In this document: positions 25,385-38,000 of the stretch, in pieces | Numbering within the stretch: the first letter of the stretch is position 1 | How the letters are laid out: every line of letters begins with the position of its first letter | Source of the DNA: Aricia agestis | Lineage: Eukaryota > Arthropoda > Insecta > Lepidoptera > Lycaenidae | Length of the DNA: 64,000 nt | Assembly (NCBI RefSeq): GCF_905147365.1 | Contig: NC_056410.1 | Coordinates: 8,407,501 to 8,471,500, forward strand | Reading direction: 5' to 3' | Made by a program: the position numbers and the translations under genes | Notes under the pieces: generated by a model | The model's input: only the letters and a program-made list of their open reading frames with translations | Database searches by the model: none | Told to the model about the DNA's origin: nothing

Positions 25385-26000
25385 TAGACATCGGATTATA
25401 TGCATTTGCATACTTGCATATGCAAATGCATATAATGGCACTTTTCAGGCGATAGTGCATATTTTGGCAATTTTTCGTTGATAGTGCATATTTCGGTAGT
25501 TTTATGCCCTCGTTGTCTCCAAACTAGCTATCATGACACACACTGAGGCCACAAAACAGAGGTACGATAGATCAAAATACTTAAAATATGTGGCTCCATC
25601 CCCATTTAAAGATTATTAGTATAGCATAATACATCCGATATAGGTACAATATCTTTCTAGAAACAAAATTTTTCTTTGTAGTTGGCATCATGAGTAAAAA
25701 ATTTGAATAAAGTAGTTACCGATTTATTAAACTTCCATGGGCATTAAGATTGCAATCGGAAAATGTTGGTAGAAAATTATTATTGGTGCTGTATAAAAAA
25801 TGATAAATCCTGGATTTGATGAAATTATAAAAATTTACGCTTTTATTAACCGGCACCACCGGAAAGCTCTTCAAAAAAATAATAAATTTTAATAAGAAGT
25901 GACTTTTGATTGTGCATATTTTGTGCATATTTCGGCCATTTATCGTGCATACTTGCATGCATATTTCAGCACTTTGATCGTGCATATAATCCGATGTCTA
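25385..26000. mobile_element. 616-bp hAT-like MITE with exact 8-bp target duplication
   Basis: Ends TAGACATCGGATTATATGCA and TGCATATAATCCGATGTCTA are perfect inverted repeats of 20 bases. CTAATAAC lies immediately outside on both sides (25377-25384 and 26001-26008). An 8-base duplication is the signature of hAT transposition. The inside carries several GTGCATATTT words and, at 25394-25436, a palindrome of TGCATTTGCATA words. It encodes no intact transposase; the 89-codon minus frame at 25716-25985 is not recognisable. Confidence 0.92.
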
Positions 26001-26160
26001 CTAATAACTATTAACCTACCAATATACAAAAAAAACAGCTGGTTAGGGTTCCGTTTTAGAGTACCTACTGCAGTATAAGTCAACCAAGTTTTGTTTGTTA
26101 TCTATAATATCTACAGGCGAATATAGAACCTTTTCTATTGACCTTTTTAGATACCAGTAA

Positions 26161-26799
26161 GAGCCAGTCCACACGGCGCGTTGCGTCGCTGCAGCATTGC
26201 CGTTGCGTTGTCGTGACAGCAGCGCGCAACGCACACAATATGACGGACAGCAGCCCCCGAGACGAAGCGGGAGGGGTTGTTGACGTTAAGGCGAGGTGTT
26301 ATCTCAATCCAAAACGATAACCTTGCACAAAAAAAAAAAATATTTAATATTTTCTAAATAAATATTAAGAAAAATGATTGTTCGGTTCAGACCTTTTAAA
26401 AATAGATTCATTAACAATTTATTCAAAGTGCCTGGATGACCGAGCTTTGCTCGGTATAGCGGTATAGCAATATAGCATAATTATTAATACTTATATTTCG
26501 ATGACAAAGGGTTTTGTCGGAGGTGAGTTTATAAATTAATTACAGCGAAAGTATTATTTCTTATTAAAATGTTTATGGCTTAAATCCTTTTAAATATTGT
26601 GCTCTATATCACATATTTTTTTTACATTTCGTTGTTATATTGGAACTAGGTAAATAGGGTGTCAAGAAATAACAAAATGGGGTTTCACCTCGCCTTAAGA
26701 CTGCTTCGTAATAACGCTGCGATGACGCAGCGCCCGTGTGGCCGGCTATGCGTCAAACGGCAGCGCTGCGTCGACGCAACGCGCCGTGTGGACTTGCTC
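26161..26799. mobile_element. 639-bp Harbinger-like MITE with CG-rich ends
   Basis: Inverted ends of about 30 bases (GAGCCAGTCCACACGGCGCG and its near-complement at 26770-26799), flanked by TAA on both sides (26158-26160, 26800-26802). A second inverted pair (TTAAGGCGAGGTG at 26285 and CACCTCGCCTTAA at 26687) lies inside, which suggests that one element of AT-rich DNA is nested in another. No transposase is present. Confidence 0.8.
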
Positions 26800-26802
26800 T
26801 AA

Positions 26803-27404
26803 GACGTGTTTATCTGTTTGTATGATTTGCCAGTTTTAGTCTCACATCCACTCGCACGCAAAATAATACATTGCTATTTACACAAGTACAAATTACGGTA
26901 TTATGTGGCCCGCAACCATACTATTTAAGTTTTAGTTTTTACAAAAAATAAATATACTTACTATAATTTTGCAACAATTTATTTATTCATAAATACAACT
27001 GAATCAAACTTTAACTACTCAGCAAACTAAAATTACTGACTACTAACTTGATTAAATGCATAAAAGTTACATTATTTTTTTATTTATGATAGAGTATACC
27101 TACTTATATAACATAGATGGTACAAATATTATTAAAATATGTGAATTTAATTATTAATGAATAATGAGCATTGTTAATACATAATACACAATAATAATAG
27201 TACATACTAATGAATGTTTTATAATATGTAATCTACAGATTGAAAGTACATTTTGTATACTTAATAAATTATACAAAATATCAATTTTTAAGTATTAAGT
27301 ACTAATCAATTTCACAGCTTTGTTGTTAAATTAGCCAATTTAACAAAAAATTAATAAGTATGACTTAAGGGTATTTTTTAAATACCTTATCAGTTACATC
27401 TATA
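26803..27404. other. 3' flank of the CutA gene
   Basis: Very AT-rich DNA downstream of the CutA stop (minus strand), probably including its 3' untranslated region. No other gene seen. Confidence 0.4.
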
Positions 27405-27569
27405 TTAATTTTGTTCTGGTACATTCTCCCCGATCCATTTCAAATAAGGTGGATTGCCATTTTTAATTGGCAATGAAATAACTTCACAAACCTCATAAGG
27501 GTGATTAGAGCGAACATATTCAGTAAGTTTGTCCACTAGAGATGTGCGAGTTTTTATCATCAACAAAGC
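27405..27569 (-). CDS. CutA exon 3 and stop
   Basis: 165 bases after a TTTTCAG acceptor, encoding ALLMIKTR to NVPEQN and TAA. It contains the HPYE motif. Confidence 0.92.
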   Translation of the reverse strand, partial: ALLMIKTRTSLVDKLTEYVRSNHPYEVCEVISLPIKNGNPPYLKWIGENVPEQN

Positions 27570-28819
27570 CTGAAAATGAAAAAAAAAATCAATTAAAAAA
27601 ACTCCCGATTAAATAATATTACCTCGATCGTGGAAAAACCAGACACAATATCTTATCTATTTTTATCGCGGTCGCCGGTGACCGCTTGGGGCTTGGGGCA
27701 ATATTTATTAGCTATAGTCTATACTATGCTGGTCAGTTCATACTGATAAAATGACAATGCCTTAGAGCCAGTTCACACGGCTGGACTGGCTCTTAAAGTA
27801 AATGTGCTGGTATGCTTAAAAAATACAAAATTGCTCACAGTATTGCATTAGGCAGCATTTAATATTTTTCATAATATTGTACTGTATAATATCTTGGTGT
27901 AAGCTGACCTTAAATATTGTAATACTTAAAATTGATTAAACTAGCAATGTAAAATTTAGAATGTGACATTATAATTAACTAGCTATTTGACTGAGCTTTG
28001 CTCGGTATTCCATGAAAATGACATTTTCTGAAAATGATTCCTAGCTAGATCGATTTATCGCCCCCGAAACCCCCTATATACTAAATTTCATGAAAATCGT
28101 TGGAGCCGATTCCGAGATTCCAATTATATATTTATTTATATACAAGAATTGCTCGTTTAAAGATATAAGATATAGTAGTTCCCAGTTGAATAAATACACA
28201 CCTCACTATCTTCATTTATTTCATTCTTCCATTCATAAATTGATGTAACTTGTGGAATTATATTGACACAAGCGGCTAACTTATTTTTGACTAAACCATG
28301 GCCCAGGGTTTTACCCACATTTGTATCAGGTACAGTGACATAGGCAACTGAATATTTATCTGAAAAACATCAAATATTTAAAGTTAGTTTTATACTTTTT
28401 CAATGGTAAGTCTTTGTAGATAGGTACTTGCCAAACAAACTTGGCGAAAGTTACTTTTATAGGCAAAAATACCTACTCAGTTCAATTTAAGTATAATGAA
28501 AAAAAAATTGACTATAGGTAATATCTTGAATTAAAAAACAAGTAATTTTGTATCCAGTCCAACTATGACTAACTATGTGAAACTACATTTTTAAGGCAAG
28601 CCAAAGTTGTGTGTATGTTTAAAAAACCTGAGATTTTGACTTTTTTAAATGTGAAATATAATGTAATAGTAAGGTATCAATAAATAATTTCGAAAAAGAG
28701 ATTATCTTACCGGCATCAACACTTCCTGAAGACATATTAGCAGACATTACGCTATAAGCAGGTCTCAATACAGTAAACAGCAATGCTAAAACTTCTTTTC
28801 GGTAGAAAGTTTCTAGCAT
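27405..28819 (-). CDS. CutA-like divalent-cation tolerance protein, complete three-exon gene
   Basis: Joining 28819-28711, 28359-28202 and 27569-27405 gives a 432-nt reading frame for 143 residues, with GT-AG junctions throughout. Residues about 37-143 match the CutA fold, a small trimeric ferredoxin-like protein. VAYVTVPD forms the first strand, then KNKLAACVNIIPQV (residues 62-74), YEWKNEI, LLMIKTR (91-97) and the conserved HPYE (112-115), and it ends PPYLKWIGEN. In bacteria the name comes from copper tolerance; animal homologues have been linked to acetylcholinesterase anchoring, but their exact role is unsettled. Residues 1-36 (MLETFYRKEVLALLFTVLRP...) are hydrophobic and basic, so they may be a membrane or organelle targeting segment. 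The ATG is the first in frame. The gene is divergent from GGPPS. Intron 2 contains a LINE end. Confidence 0.9.
27980..28172 (-). repeat. LINE 3'-end repeat, family A copy 2, in CutA intron 2
   Basis: Reverse-complement copy of the family seen at 21150, 37163 and 46617, with AGCTATTTGACTGAGCTTTG, the GCCCCCGAAACCCCC block and CGTTGGAGCCGATTCCGAG in order. It ends 29 bases from exon 2. Confidence 0.8.
28202..28359 (-). CDS. CutA exon 2
   Basis: 158 bases between a TTTTTCAG acceptor and a GTGTGT donor. It encodes D37 to E89, including the AACVNIIP core. Confidence 0.9.
28711..28819 (-). CDS. CutA exon 1
   Basis: 36 codons plus one base (phase 1), MLETFYRKE to SGSVDA, ending with donor GTAAGA. 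It encodes the variable N-terminal extension. Confidence 0.85.
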
Positions 28820-29028
28820 ATTTTAATGCTGCAACCCACACCTGAAAATATAGAACCAAATGCTTAGAACATGAATTGAATCATACAAAGTTACTTAATT
28901 TATATAATAAATAATAATATTATATATTGTCCTTGTAACTGTTTATTTTATTCATAATATTAAGTTATTTATTCGCTCCCGCATGTACAGTTAATTAGAA
29001 CTATCACGTCATACTAGTTAAAAACCGG

Positions 29029-29257
29029 CCAAGTGCGAGTTGGACCCGCCCATGAAGGATTCCGCAGCAGCAATAGGTAAGGTTTATTTTTATGAAATAA
29101 AAAAGTTCACAGACTACATCTACTTACCAAGTTTCAATAGTAAGTACCTTATAGTTTTGGAGAAAAGTGGCTGTGACATACGGACGGACAGACAGACAGA
29201 CATGACGAATCTATAAGGGTTCCGTTTTTGCCATTTGGCTACGGAACCCTAAAAAGG
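29029..29257 (+). repeat. GGTTCCGT repeat, family E copy 2
   Basis: Begins AACCGGCCAAGTGCGAGTTG, contains GACGGACAGACAGACAGACA and ends with GGCTACGGAACCCTA. It is a shortened copy of the repeat at 22507-23010 in the other orientation. Confidence 0.75.
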
Positions 29258-29885
29258 CAAAAGCTGCTATAGGCAGTGGGTCCAATGTGTTCAGTGTAAA
29301 TGTTCGTTACTTCTTCACCCAAAAACAACTAGACGGATTTCAACCAAATTTGAATAGTAACTTTGGATTCTGGATAAACACAAAACTTAGGTACTTAGGT
29401 ACTTTTTATCTTGAAAAAAGTAATGTTCCCGTAGGATACTATAGCTAGAGAACATACTCCTACGGGAGATTATAGCACGTACACAGAAAGTTGTATTCTG
29501 TAGATATCGCCGATTATATACTACTGCTCGATCAATAATATTTATGTACACCTCATACCTACCGACAATCTTTATAGGTATATAAAATGGACTTTCAACT
29601 GTGTTAATAAAGCTAAAACTCGAAAACGGCTGAACGGATTGGTCTAATTTTAGTCTTAAAATATTCGTAGAAGTCCAGGGAAGGTTTTAAAGTAACACGA
29701 AGTTCACCGGGACAGCTAGTATTCTAATATAATTGGTATTTTAAAATTAATTGCAAAAATAAAACAATAATTATTATTTCAATGAAAAATGTTTTTTTTG
29801 GTTTTCACTTTTCAAAATATTCAAAACATTTGAAATTTTTTAATCCATCCTCTTCTTTTTTTTTTCTTATAATGGCACTTCGGCT

Positions 29886-29949
29886 ATAACCATGGCCAGT
29901 GTCGAGTATAATAATATTATACTTAATACTCGACACTGGCCATGGTTAA
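29886..29949. repeat. Perfect hairpin with 21-bp arms
   Basis: AACCATGGCCAGTGTCGAGT is followed, after an AT-rich loop of TAATAATATTA type, by its exact complement ACTCGACACTGGCCATGGTT. It lies in the intergenic region between CutA and GGPPS. Confidence 0.9.
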
Positions 29950-30358
29950 TATGGTATAATATTATTATGGCGGGAAAACAATATTTTTTAATACAATTTT
30001 TCTATATTATCGTCAGGTCAGTCAGGTCTAAAGTCTAGTCAAAGTCTAATTAGTATAAAGTCAATTCAGTCAAGAAGTCAAGTCGGTTGATTCAGTAAAG
30101 TGGTAGACGCGTTACTAAAACTTTCGATGGAGTTTTGGAGGGAACACAAAAGAACACGTTTCTGGTTATTACATCACTTTCCCACACTTGTGCACGTTAA
30201 CGAATATCTAATAGTTAATATCCTACCAATAATACACATTAAAAACCCAGATAACACAAGTTTAGGAAAATAATATAAAAACACAACATCACTCTTTCAC
30301 ATTCTCCGCAAAACTCCCCTCTTCTTTTTTATGTCCACTACATAGTGGTTGATCCATA

Positions 30359-30411
30359 GATAAAGTATTATAATATATATATATCTATATATACATTATA
30401 ATACTTTATCC
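30359..30411. repeat. AT-rich hairpin
   Basis: GATAAAGTATTATAAT and ATTATAATACTTTATC form inverted arms around an (AT)n core. It may extrude as a cruciform and is probably a small MITE. Confidence 0.8.
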
Positions 30412-30620
30412 CGTAATACTTTTAGGCCGTAGCCTGTACTCCGTAGGCCGTAGCCTTGGTTTCTTATGTCAATGGCCGTATTGCTTACTTTTTTAAAAAA
30501 AAGAAAGATCCATAGACTGTCATCTTTCTGTGAAAAAGCTAATGTCAAATTGATCTGTCATTTGTCAGCTGTCACATATTTAAGTTACTCTATGGCTGTC
30601 ACTGTCAGTTGTCACAGAAG

Positions 30621-31287
30621 AAGTGTTATGAATGTAACGTTGTAAACTCAGTTTATTTTCAACTGAATGTGAATAATAAGTTTTGATTGAGTGATGCATA
30701 ACAAAATGTTTTACGGAAAAAATGCAAACTGTAGGTAGATTGTTAAAAAATCTTCAGACTATTTATTATCAATTGTTATACAAACATGTATAACGTAATA
30801 TATATTTTTCTAAATCTTAGCAGTAAATTATGGATTGAGCTTGATTAACAAAAAACTCGTTATTATGAATAATTATAATATTTCTGTAACTATTTCAAAA
30901 CACTTTATTGAAAAGTGTTATGAATGTAACGTTGTAAACTCAGTTTATTTTCAACTGAATGTGAATAATAAGTTTTGATTGAGTGATGCATAACAAAATG
31001 TTTTACGGAAAAAATGCAAACTGTAGGTAGATTGTTAAAAAATCTTCAGACTATTTATTATCAATTGTTATACAAACATGTATAACGTAATATATATTTT
31101 TCTAAATCTTAGCAGTAAATTATGGATTGAGCTTGATTAACAAAAAACCCGTTATTATAAATTTTGTAACTATTTTAAAACACTTGATTGAATAGTGTTA
31201 TGAATGTAACATTGTAAACTCAGTTTAATTTCAATTGAATGTAAATTAATTAGTTTTGATTGATTGATGCATAACAAAATGTTTTAA
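30621..31287. repeat. Tandem repeat, 2.3 units of about 292 bp
   Basis: Units start at 30621, 30913 and 31193, each beginning AGTGTTATGAATGTAAC. Units 1 and 2 are nearly identical; unit 3 is diverged and ends after about 95 bases. It lies less than 1.4 kb upstream of the GGPPS start codon. No coding content. Confidence 0.9.
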
Positions 31288-31994
31288 CTTTTATTTTATG
31301 AATTCAATTGTATCTAAAATCAGTGTTTATGATGTAACTATGTATTCTAGCATTGTTTGTTTAAAAAAATAGACTCATCGAGTTTCTTACGCCGGTTCTT
31401 CTCGGTGGGTGGGTCAGCGAACCGGTGGCAGGGACTTTATATTGACCAAAAACAATAAATAATCATATTCGTCAAAATTTTGTTTTTATTTGTTTTATAG
31501 TGTCGGATTTTTATGTTTCAAAGACTTTGTTTTTGTGAAAATTGTGTATTGTTATGTGAACTTAACTTAACAAACTCAGTTTTTACAAATTCAAGGTAAT
31601 TGAAACATAAAAATCTGACAAGGATATCCTATCCCCATAATATCCTAATACACACATGCAAACATAAACGCACACATACACACCTGTAGAGTTTTATCGC
31701 CCCAATTTAAGATGGCGCTAGCTGTCGCATCAAATGTCAATTCGTGAGCCGTCAAACTCTTCTAAGACGCTTATCTGTCTACAAATATATACTAGTAATC
31801 TGTGCAGAAGATTGACAAAAATGCCGCAAACCAGAGCCTGCAGCACAGATTTTCCCGACTGCTAGGAAAGAAATAAATGTCTGCACTCTGCAGATAAAAT
31901 ACCCGTGATCCGCGTTGAATATAAAATCAATACGGTACTTACAGTTGGTGCGAAATAAATTGTTATCAAAGTATTTGCCTACAAATAAGCCAAG
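31288..31994 (+). promoter_or_regulatory. GGPPS upstream region and 5' UTR
   Basis: This region precedes the GGPPS start codon and must contain the promoter and 5' leader. A (CACA)-rich patch lies near 31650-31685. No TATA box or initiator could be assigned with confidence. Confidence 0.35.
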
Positions 31995-32036
31995 ATGTCA
32001 GAATTAGCGAAAAATGTGAACAAAACTCAGGATGAG
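31995..32036 (+). CDS. GGPPS exon 1
   Basis: 14 codons, MSELAKNVNKTQDE, phase 0, donor GTAATG. The start is chosen because it is the first ATG joining in frame to the conserved body; the preceding bases CCAAG suit an animal start. Confidence 0.85.
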
Positions 32037-35000
32037 GTAATGTTTTATATTTATTTTACTATAATTTTAATATTAATTATTGTAGGTTGCTATTTGTTTT
32101 ACTTTAATTTATAAATATCTTGCTCAAATTTTTGTTTCCAGTTTTTCTGTAATTTTCTTGTTTTAAGTAATTGTGCTAAATGAAAGATACTTATTCTTAG
32201 GGATTTCTATAAACTACTGTTATTTTTAATAATAAAAGGGATGTAACAATAAATGTATGCTCTGTTATGCTCTGTGACTGAAGCTTCTGTATAAAACAGT
32301 AGATTTATCCAGTCTGCTTCCTTAAAACAACAATATTTTGCAGTGAATCTTACTGCTGATGTAAATGTTTGTAATAAATAGGTTTTTACCATGTAAACTT
32401 GCTGTTGATGAATTTATTTATTTTTTACTTCTTTTCTTAATAACTTGAAAAAAAAACTTTGATTCAAAGTATGGTCCACTTTGAATATATACCACATACA
32501 CTAAAGTCCTCAGCAAACTCTAGCAGCTTTATGCGAGATCGCAGACGGCACACTTTTTGTGTGATTAAGTCTGCGGAGCACATACAGTTAGCAAGGCCAT
32601 GCCATGTCTGTCTGCCATCTGCAATCTCCCTATTTATCACTAAAAATAATATGCAACATTTTTACACATAAGTAAATGTGTAATTCTAATTGTTATCTTA
32701 AGCCCCAATTTCACCAACAACTGTTAAAGTTAACGCTCAAATTAGTATCATGTTACCTCTTTCGTTTTTCTTATGAATGAAAGAGAAGACTTGACATTTT
32801 AACAAGCTGTTAGCACTAACAGACGTTGGTGAAATTGGGGCTAAGTTGTATATTAATACTTATTTTATTTTGTTGTAGAAAATTTTAATGCCATATTATT
32901 ATATAACACAAGTGCCAGGAAAGCAGATAAGAGGAAAGCTTACCAAAGCTTTCAATTACTGGTTAAAAGTCAGTAACGAGAAGTTGATGGCAGTAGCGGA
33001 GATTGTACAGATGCTACACAACTCCAGTTTGTTGTAAGTAATACTTCATAATAATGAAATAAATAAATAAAATATTTCTTCTAAATAAAAAACATGTAGT
33101 GATTTATTGTAGTTGGTTTTATACTGCAATAAATTAGTGTACAAATAATATATTTTAGAAGCTAATTAATAAAAAATATACTTTTTGTATGAGTATTAAG
33201 CTTATTATTAGCACCCTAAATTAGTATTATCATTTAGTTTTGTTACACCCTGTATATACAGTGTAAACTCCATGTAACGTCACTCTATTTAATGACAAAC
33301 TCTCTAAAGCGTCGAAATCAATTGACTTTGGTTGGTTTAGCTTGTCTACCATATAATGGTACACTCTACAATCTACATAGCATCACTCCCACTCTCAATA
33401 ACGTCAGCATTACAACAATTGAACAATAAAAAGTACCTTTTAAAATTACTAAAATTAGTAAAAACTGCACAGCTGTGTACGTTTTTTTGTCGCATTGTTA
33501 TCCTAGCCCGCAATAAATTCGACTTTCGGCATCATGCATACAGAACTTTCTAAGAAATTAGTCCTTTTGTTTACAAATTGAGATTTATTGCACATGTAGG
33601 TTTTTTTTGGACCCTACTCCCTAACTAAAAATAAACTGTCATCTATTTGTTATCATAATATTCTCAGTTATAGTTACATAAACTTTCAAACTGTAAATAT
33701 GGTTAGTAAAAGAAAATCACTGTATAATGACGAAAAAGTATTGATTTTTCTTCTCTCCATTTAACGACAACTCCATATAACGTCATAAAATGCACGGTCC
33801 CTTCAGTGTCGTTATATAGAGTTTACACTGTATGTAGTTGCCACATGGACTATTCCCCTTACTAATAAAAATATATTATGTATGTGGCATAATAATATAA
33901 CTACTTAAGGTTTGTCATTGTATGTCACATGACTTTTCCTAAGTGCCAGACACAGACGAGCAGACTTTTTATAGTTATATTAAGAATTTTATGTAAGTAT
34001 TTTAGCAACAAGTAAGTCACAGTGACAGTGTAGTGTAGATGCTGTTTTAGCGACCCAAATCTTAGTTCTCCCGTATTATCTTTAGCTTTAATATATTTAA
34101 ATAACTTTTGAATCTGTAAATATTGTACATTACACATGAGGCAACATGTGCAACAATCAATTTTATGCTTTACTAGCTGTCCCGGCAAACATTGTTTTGC
34201 CATAAATAAAGTATTTCGCCCTTCGCCCATATTATTTTGTTGAAGTGACTAATTGAATGTGGCACCATGGCAACGTTCATCGCTATCCCGTCGCACAAAC
34301 AATGGTCGCCGTCTGTCTCGAATTGTAATATGCACTTATCAATATAAAAAGTAGCCAGTAGCTGATTCTCAGACCTACTGAATATGCATATAAAATTTGG
34401 TAAAAATACGGCAACTAACATTGTATTTAGAAGTAATATACATTCGCTAAAAAGCTTGGCTGGGGCACTGCCAAGCCCCCAAATTTTGAGAAATAAAGTC
34501 TTTAACTATAAATATGCTAATTTTGGTTAATTACATATTTTTAATTTAAATTCACATTATAAGGTTATCAGATAATATGACTAATTTTGGTAATGTTCAA
34601 CATTTGAAATATAACTTTTGACGTCATAATTATTTATTATTATTCATTTAAATTTAATTTAATAACATGCTAAACTTACTTATTTAAATTAGGTATTAAA
34701 ATATTTATTAAAATTTCCATAATTATTTTTAACAATTTTGCTATATGAAGGTTGGCAGCAATAGCAATATTTTATATTACATAGTTGATAGTGTCTAAAC
34801 ACACCATGCCGAAGATACGCGGCCGAAGTTCGGCATGATTACACCTGCAATGTATTTTAAATTGCTGATGACTGATGACACACCATTCTGAAATTACGTC
34901 GCGTTATAGCGTACAGCCGAACTTCGGTCGAGCGTAAGTTCGGCAGCGATTCGGTGCTTAAGTTTTTTTTCGGCGTCAATTCGGCGGCGTTCGAGACACT

Positions 35001-38000
35001 GATTACTCAGACAATGTTACGCAACTGAATTTCTGCCGCGTAATTTCGGCTCTTATCGTGTGTCATAGTCAGACTCTACGGTCTTACCACAAAATATTTA
35101 AACTTTGGGAACAGGTTCTTACGATATTCTATACTATACAATATACATGACTGCATACATAATTTCCTATAGGTATTATATTCCTATAAAGGTAGAGTGA
35201 AGCCACATTGCTACCTTGGCCCTTGCACTGCGAACGGTGCGGCAGCGGTGCAACCCGCTGAGGTTTTACGATACTTATTAGATAATTATTTTATGATTTC
35301 AGCGTTGCGTTCGTCAAACGCAGTGTGATTTATATGTATAACTAGCTGTTGCCCGCGACTTCGTCCGCGTGGACTTCAGTTTATAGCGCGCGATGTCAAC
35401 AAAATTGGTGTCAAAAGATTTTATTAGAAAAAACCCTGATCAACAAAACCTTAAATCAAAACAGCTGCGTGCACATAATATTTCATTTATTTATTTAAAT
35501 TTAACTTCATATTGTATGCAGATACGCATTGTTGACACAGATGAACGTTACAAATATGCACTCTAAAAACATAACCCTCCTGATACAGTCGGTTTAAAAA
35601 TGCCTAGTCAACCAATTTGTATTACACAATAGAAGCAGTTTAATAAGCAATCCATTTAGTTCGTGAACGTCTTTAACTCACCCTCGGTTAAATTGAGATT
35701 AATTTGGTGCGTCATTGTTTCATCACAGACAACTGCACTGGATACGATTGTAGCCATCTAGTTCATTAGTCAGTTAATTGAACGAATGTGTTCAACACAC
35801 GCCTCTTTAAAATTTTGTTCCAGGCACTACAGCATTACAGTCTTCAGTATTTGAACCGTGGTTATTCGTTTTGAAAATACCGTATAAATAAATCGGATGC
35901 AAAGCCTTTTTTTATCTACGATTAGGGTCGTCATGTTTAAAAAAAAAACAGGAAAACAATAACCCAGTACGAACGCTTGAAAACCACGGATAGGCCTGGA
36001 GATACTGACACAAAATTCTTGGTCATTTGTACCAGTATGGCGGTTTTACAGGGGTATAATTACGTAAAGGCAAAAAGGAAAATGATGGTCATAGCGCTCG
36101 CACAAGCAGCCCAAACGCGTGTGCGTTAATCGAACGTGTCGGATAAATAACGAGTGTCGAACGATTTGTTCCACAAAAATGCTTGTATTTTCAGATAGTC
36201 GAAAAAAAATATTAGTAGGCGAAAGCGTAATGCCATACTTGTCGGGTGCGGCTTACAGCCCGCCATACCGACGCGAATACGTTAATTTTAATAAAAAAAT
36301 TGAACCATTAGTACCAGGCTAATTTTTGCATAGCTAATCATCGTCGAGTTGCCATGAAAATCACCTTGCCATACTTTTCCGACAGGCCGCCATACCACTT
36401 GCAAAGGTGAATTTTTTTTTCACCAAACAATGTGTACCACCCTGAAACTTTCTTTAACAGTTCCCTGTATGATCAATGATCATAATTAATAGGAGCCTGA
36501 TAATGAATGATCAAGAATTTTGTCTCAGTATCTCCAGGCCTAGTAGGCCTATGTCCTAATCGTGTCAGACTGCTGTCATATGACACGATATAGCTGTCAT
36601 TATCATGTCGATAATATACCTAGGTACCTATTTGACGCCATAGACGGCTACATAGCGGCACCTGCAAGCTTAGAATGGCCACAGACCACAGTAGAGATAC
36701 GAAAGTCATAATATTTCCTTTGTTTATACATCACTTTGTCTACTTTGCAGTAAGAATAAACCTTTCTATGGCGACCATGCTAAGCCTGCAGGTGGCAAAT
36801 AGAATATCAAACACCCTCATTCGAATGTGTGTCGTGACAGGGTGGACGACATCCAGGACAACTCGATCCTACGGCGTGGCATCCCGGTGGCGCACTCCAT
36901 CTACGGCATCGCCAGCACCATCAACGCCGCCAACTACGCCATGATCATTGCGCTCGAGAAGACGCTGCAGCTGGGACATCCGCTGGTGAGTTTTTTCTCT
37001 ATCATACATTGGTCCACCACACATTCCCTGCTGCTGCTGTAAGCTGGGACCGATAGCGGTAACCAATCACGAAAAACCCTACGATGTGATCTCAGGGGTG
37101 CCAGAGGGACGTGCTCAATTGCTTTGGGACCCGCAACAAAATTAATCATAAGAAAGATAAGATAATCTCGGAATCGGCTCCAACGATTTTCATGAAATTT
37201 AGTATATACTGGGTTTCGGGGGCGATAAATCGATCTAGCTAGGAATCATTCAATCATGAAAATGTCATTTTATTCGTGTTTTATCGAATACCGAGCAAAG
37301 CTCGGTCAAATAGCTAGTTCTTTATAATATGCCAATTACAAGCTCTTATCATAAGGGCCTTATATCTGACTTAACTGTGATGTTACCCAGTAACCTATAA
37401 CAGACTAAACTACCTCCTTGGCATGTCTTGCTGCTATCAAATTGCAGTACAGTTTAACCCTGTATCATTTAAAATACTATGTTACTTTACACATTCGGGA
37501 CGTCACAGACTGATTCTGCACCTGATTCTTGTGGCGCATTTTATCTAGAATTTTATGTCATGAGTTCATGACCTATGAGGAAAACTGTCCAGTCCTGTGG
37601 TCCAGCCACTTTTAAGAATGTTTGAATTGACGAATTATGAAAATACCAAACGCAGCAGTACATGATTTGTAGCGATTTTCCTGTAAATTTTTCCATACAA
37701 AATTCTTGTAGGTAATTTTTTTCCCCTAAAATAGCATGTAAATAAGTTATTATAAATTAAGTAAAATTCCTACGAACGGTATCTTCGTGACAGAGTAATG
37801 CTTGCTTCGTTTAAATTATCGTTATAGCTCCTAATTTTCAGGCGACGACGGTGTACACCGAGCAACTACTAGAGCTGCATCGCGGGCAGGGCATTGAGAT
37901 CTACTGGCGGGACAACTTCCAATGCCCTTCCGAGGAGGAGTACAAAGAGATGACTATGAAAAGTAAATATTTTGATCCCCTTAGGGCCCCACACATAACT

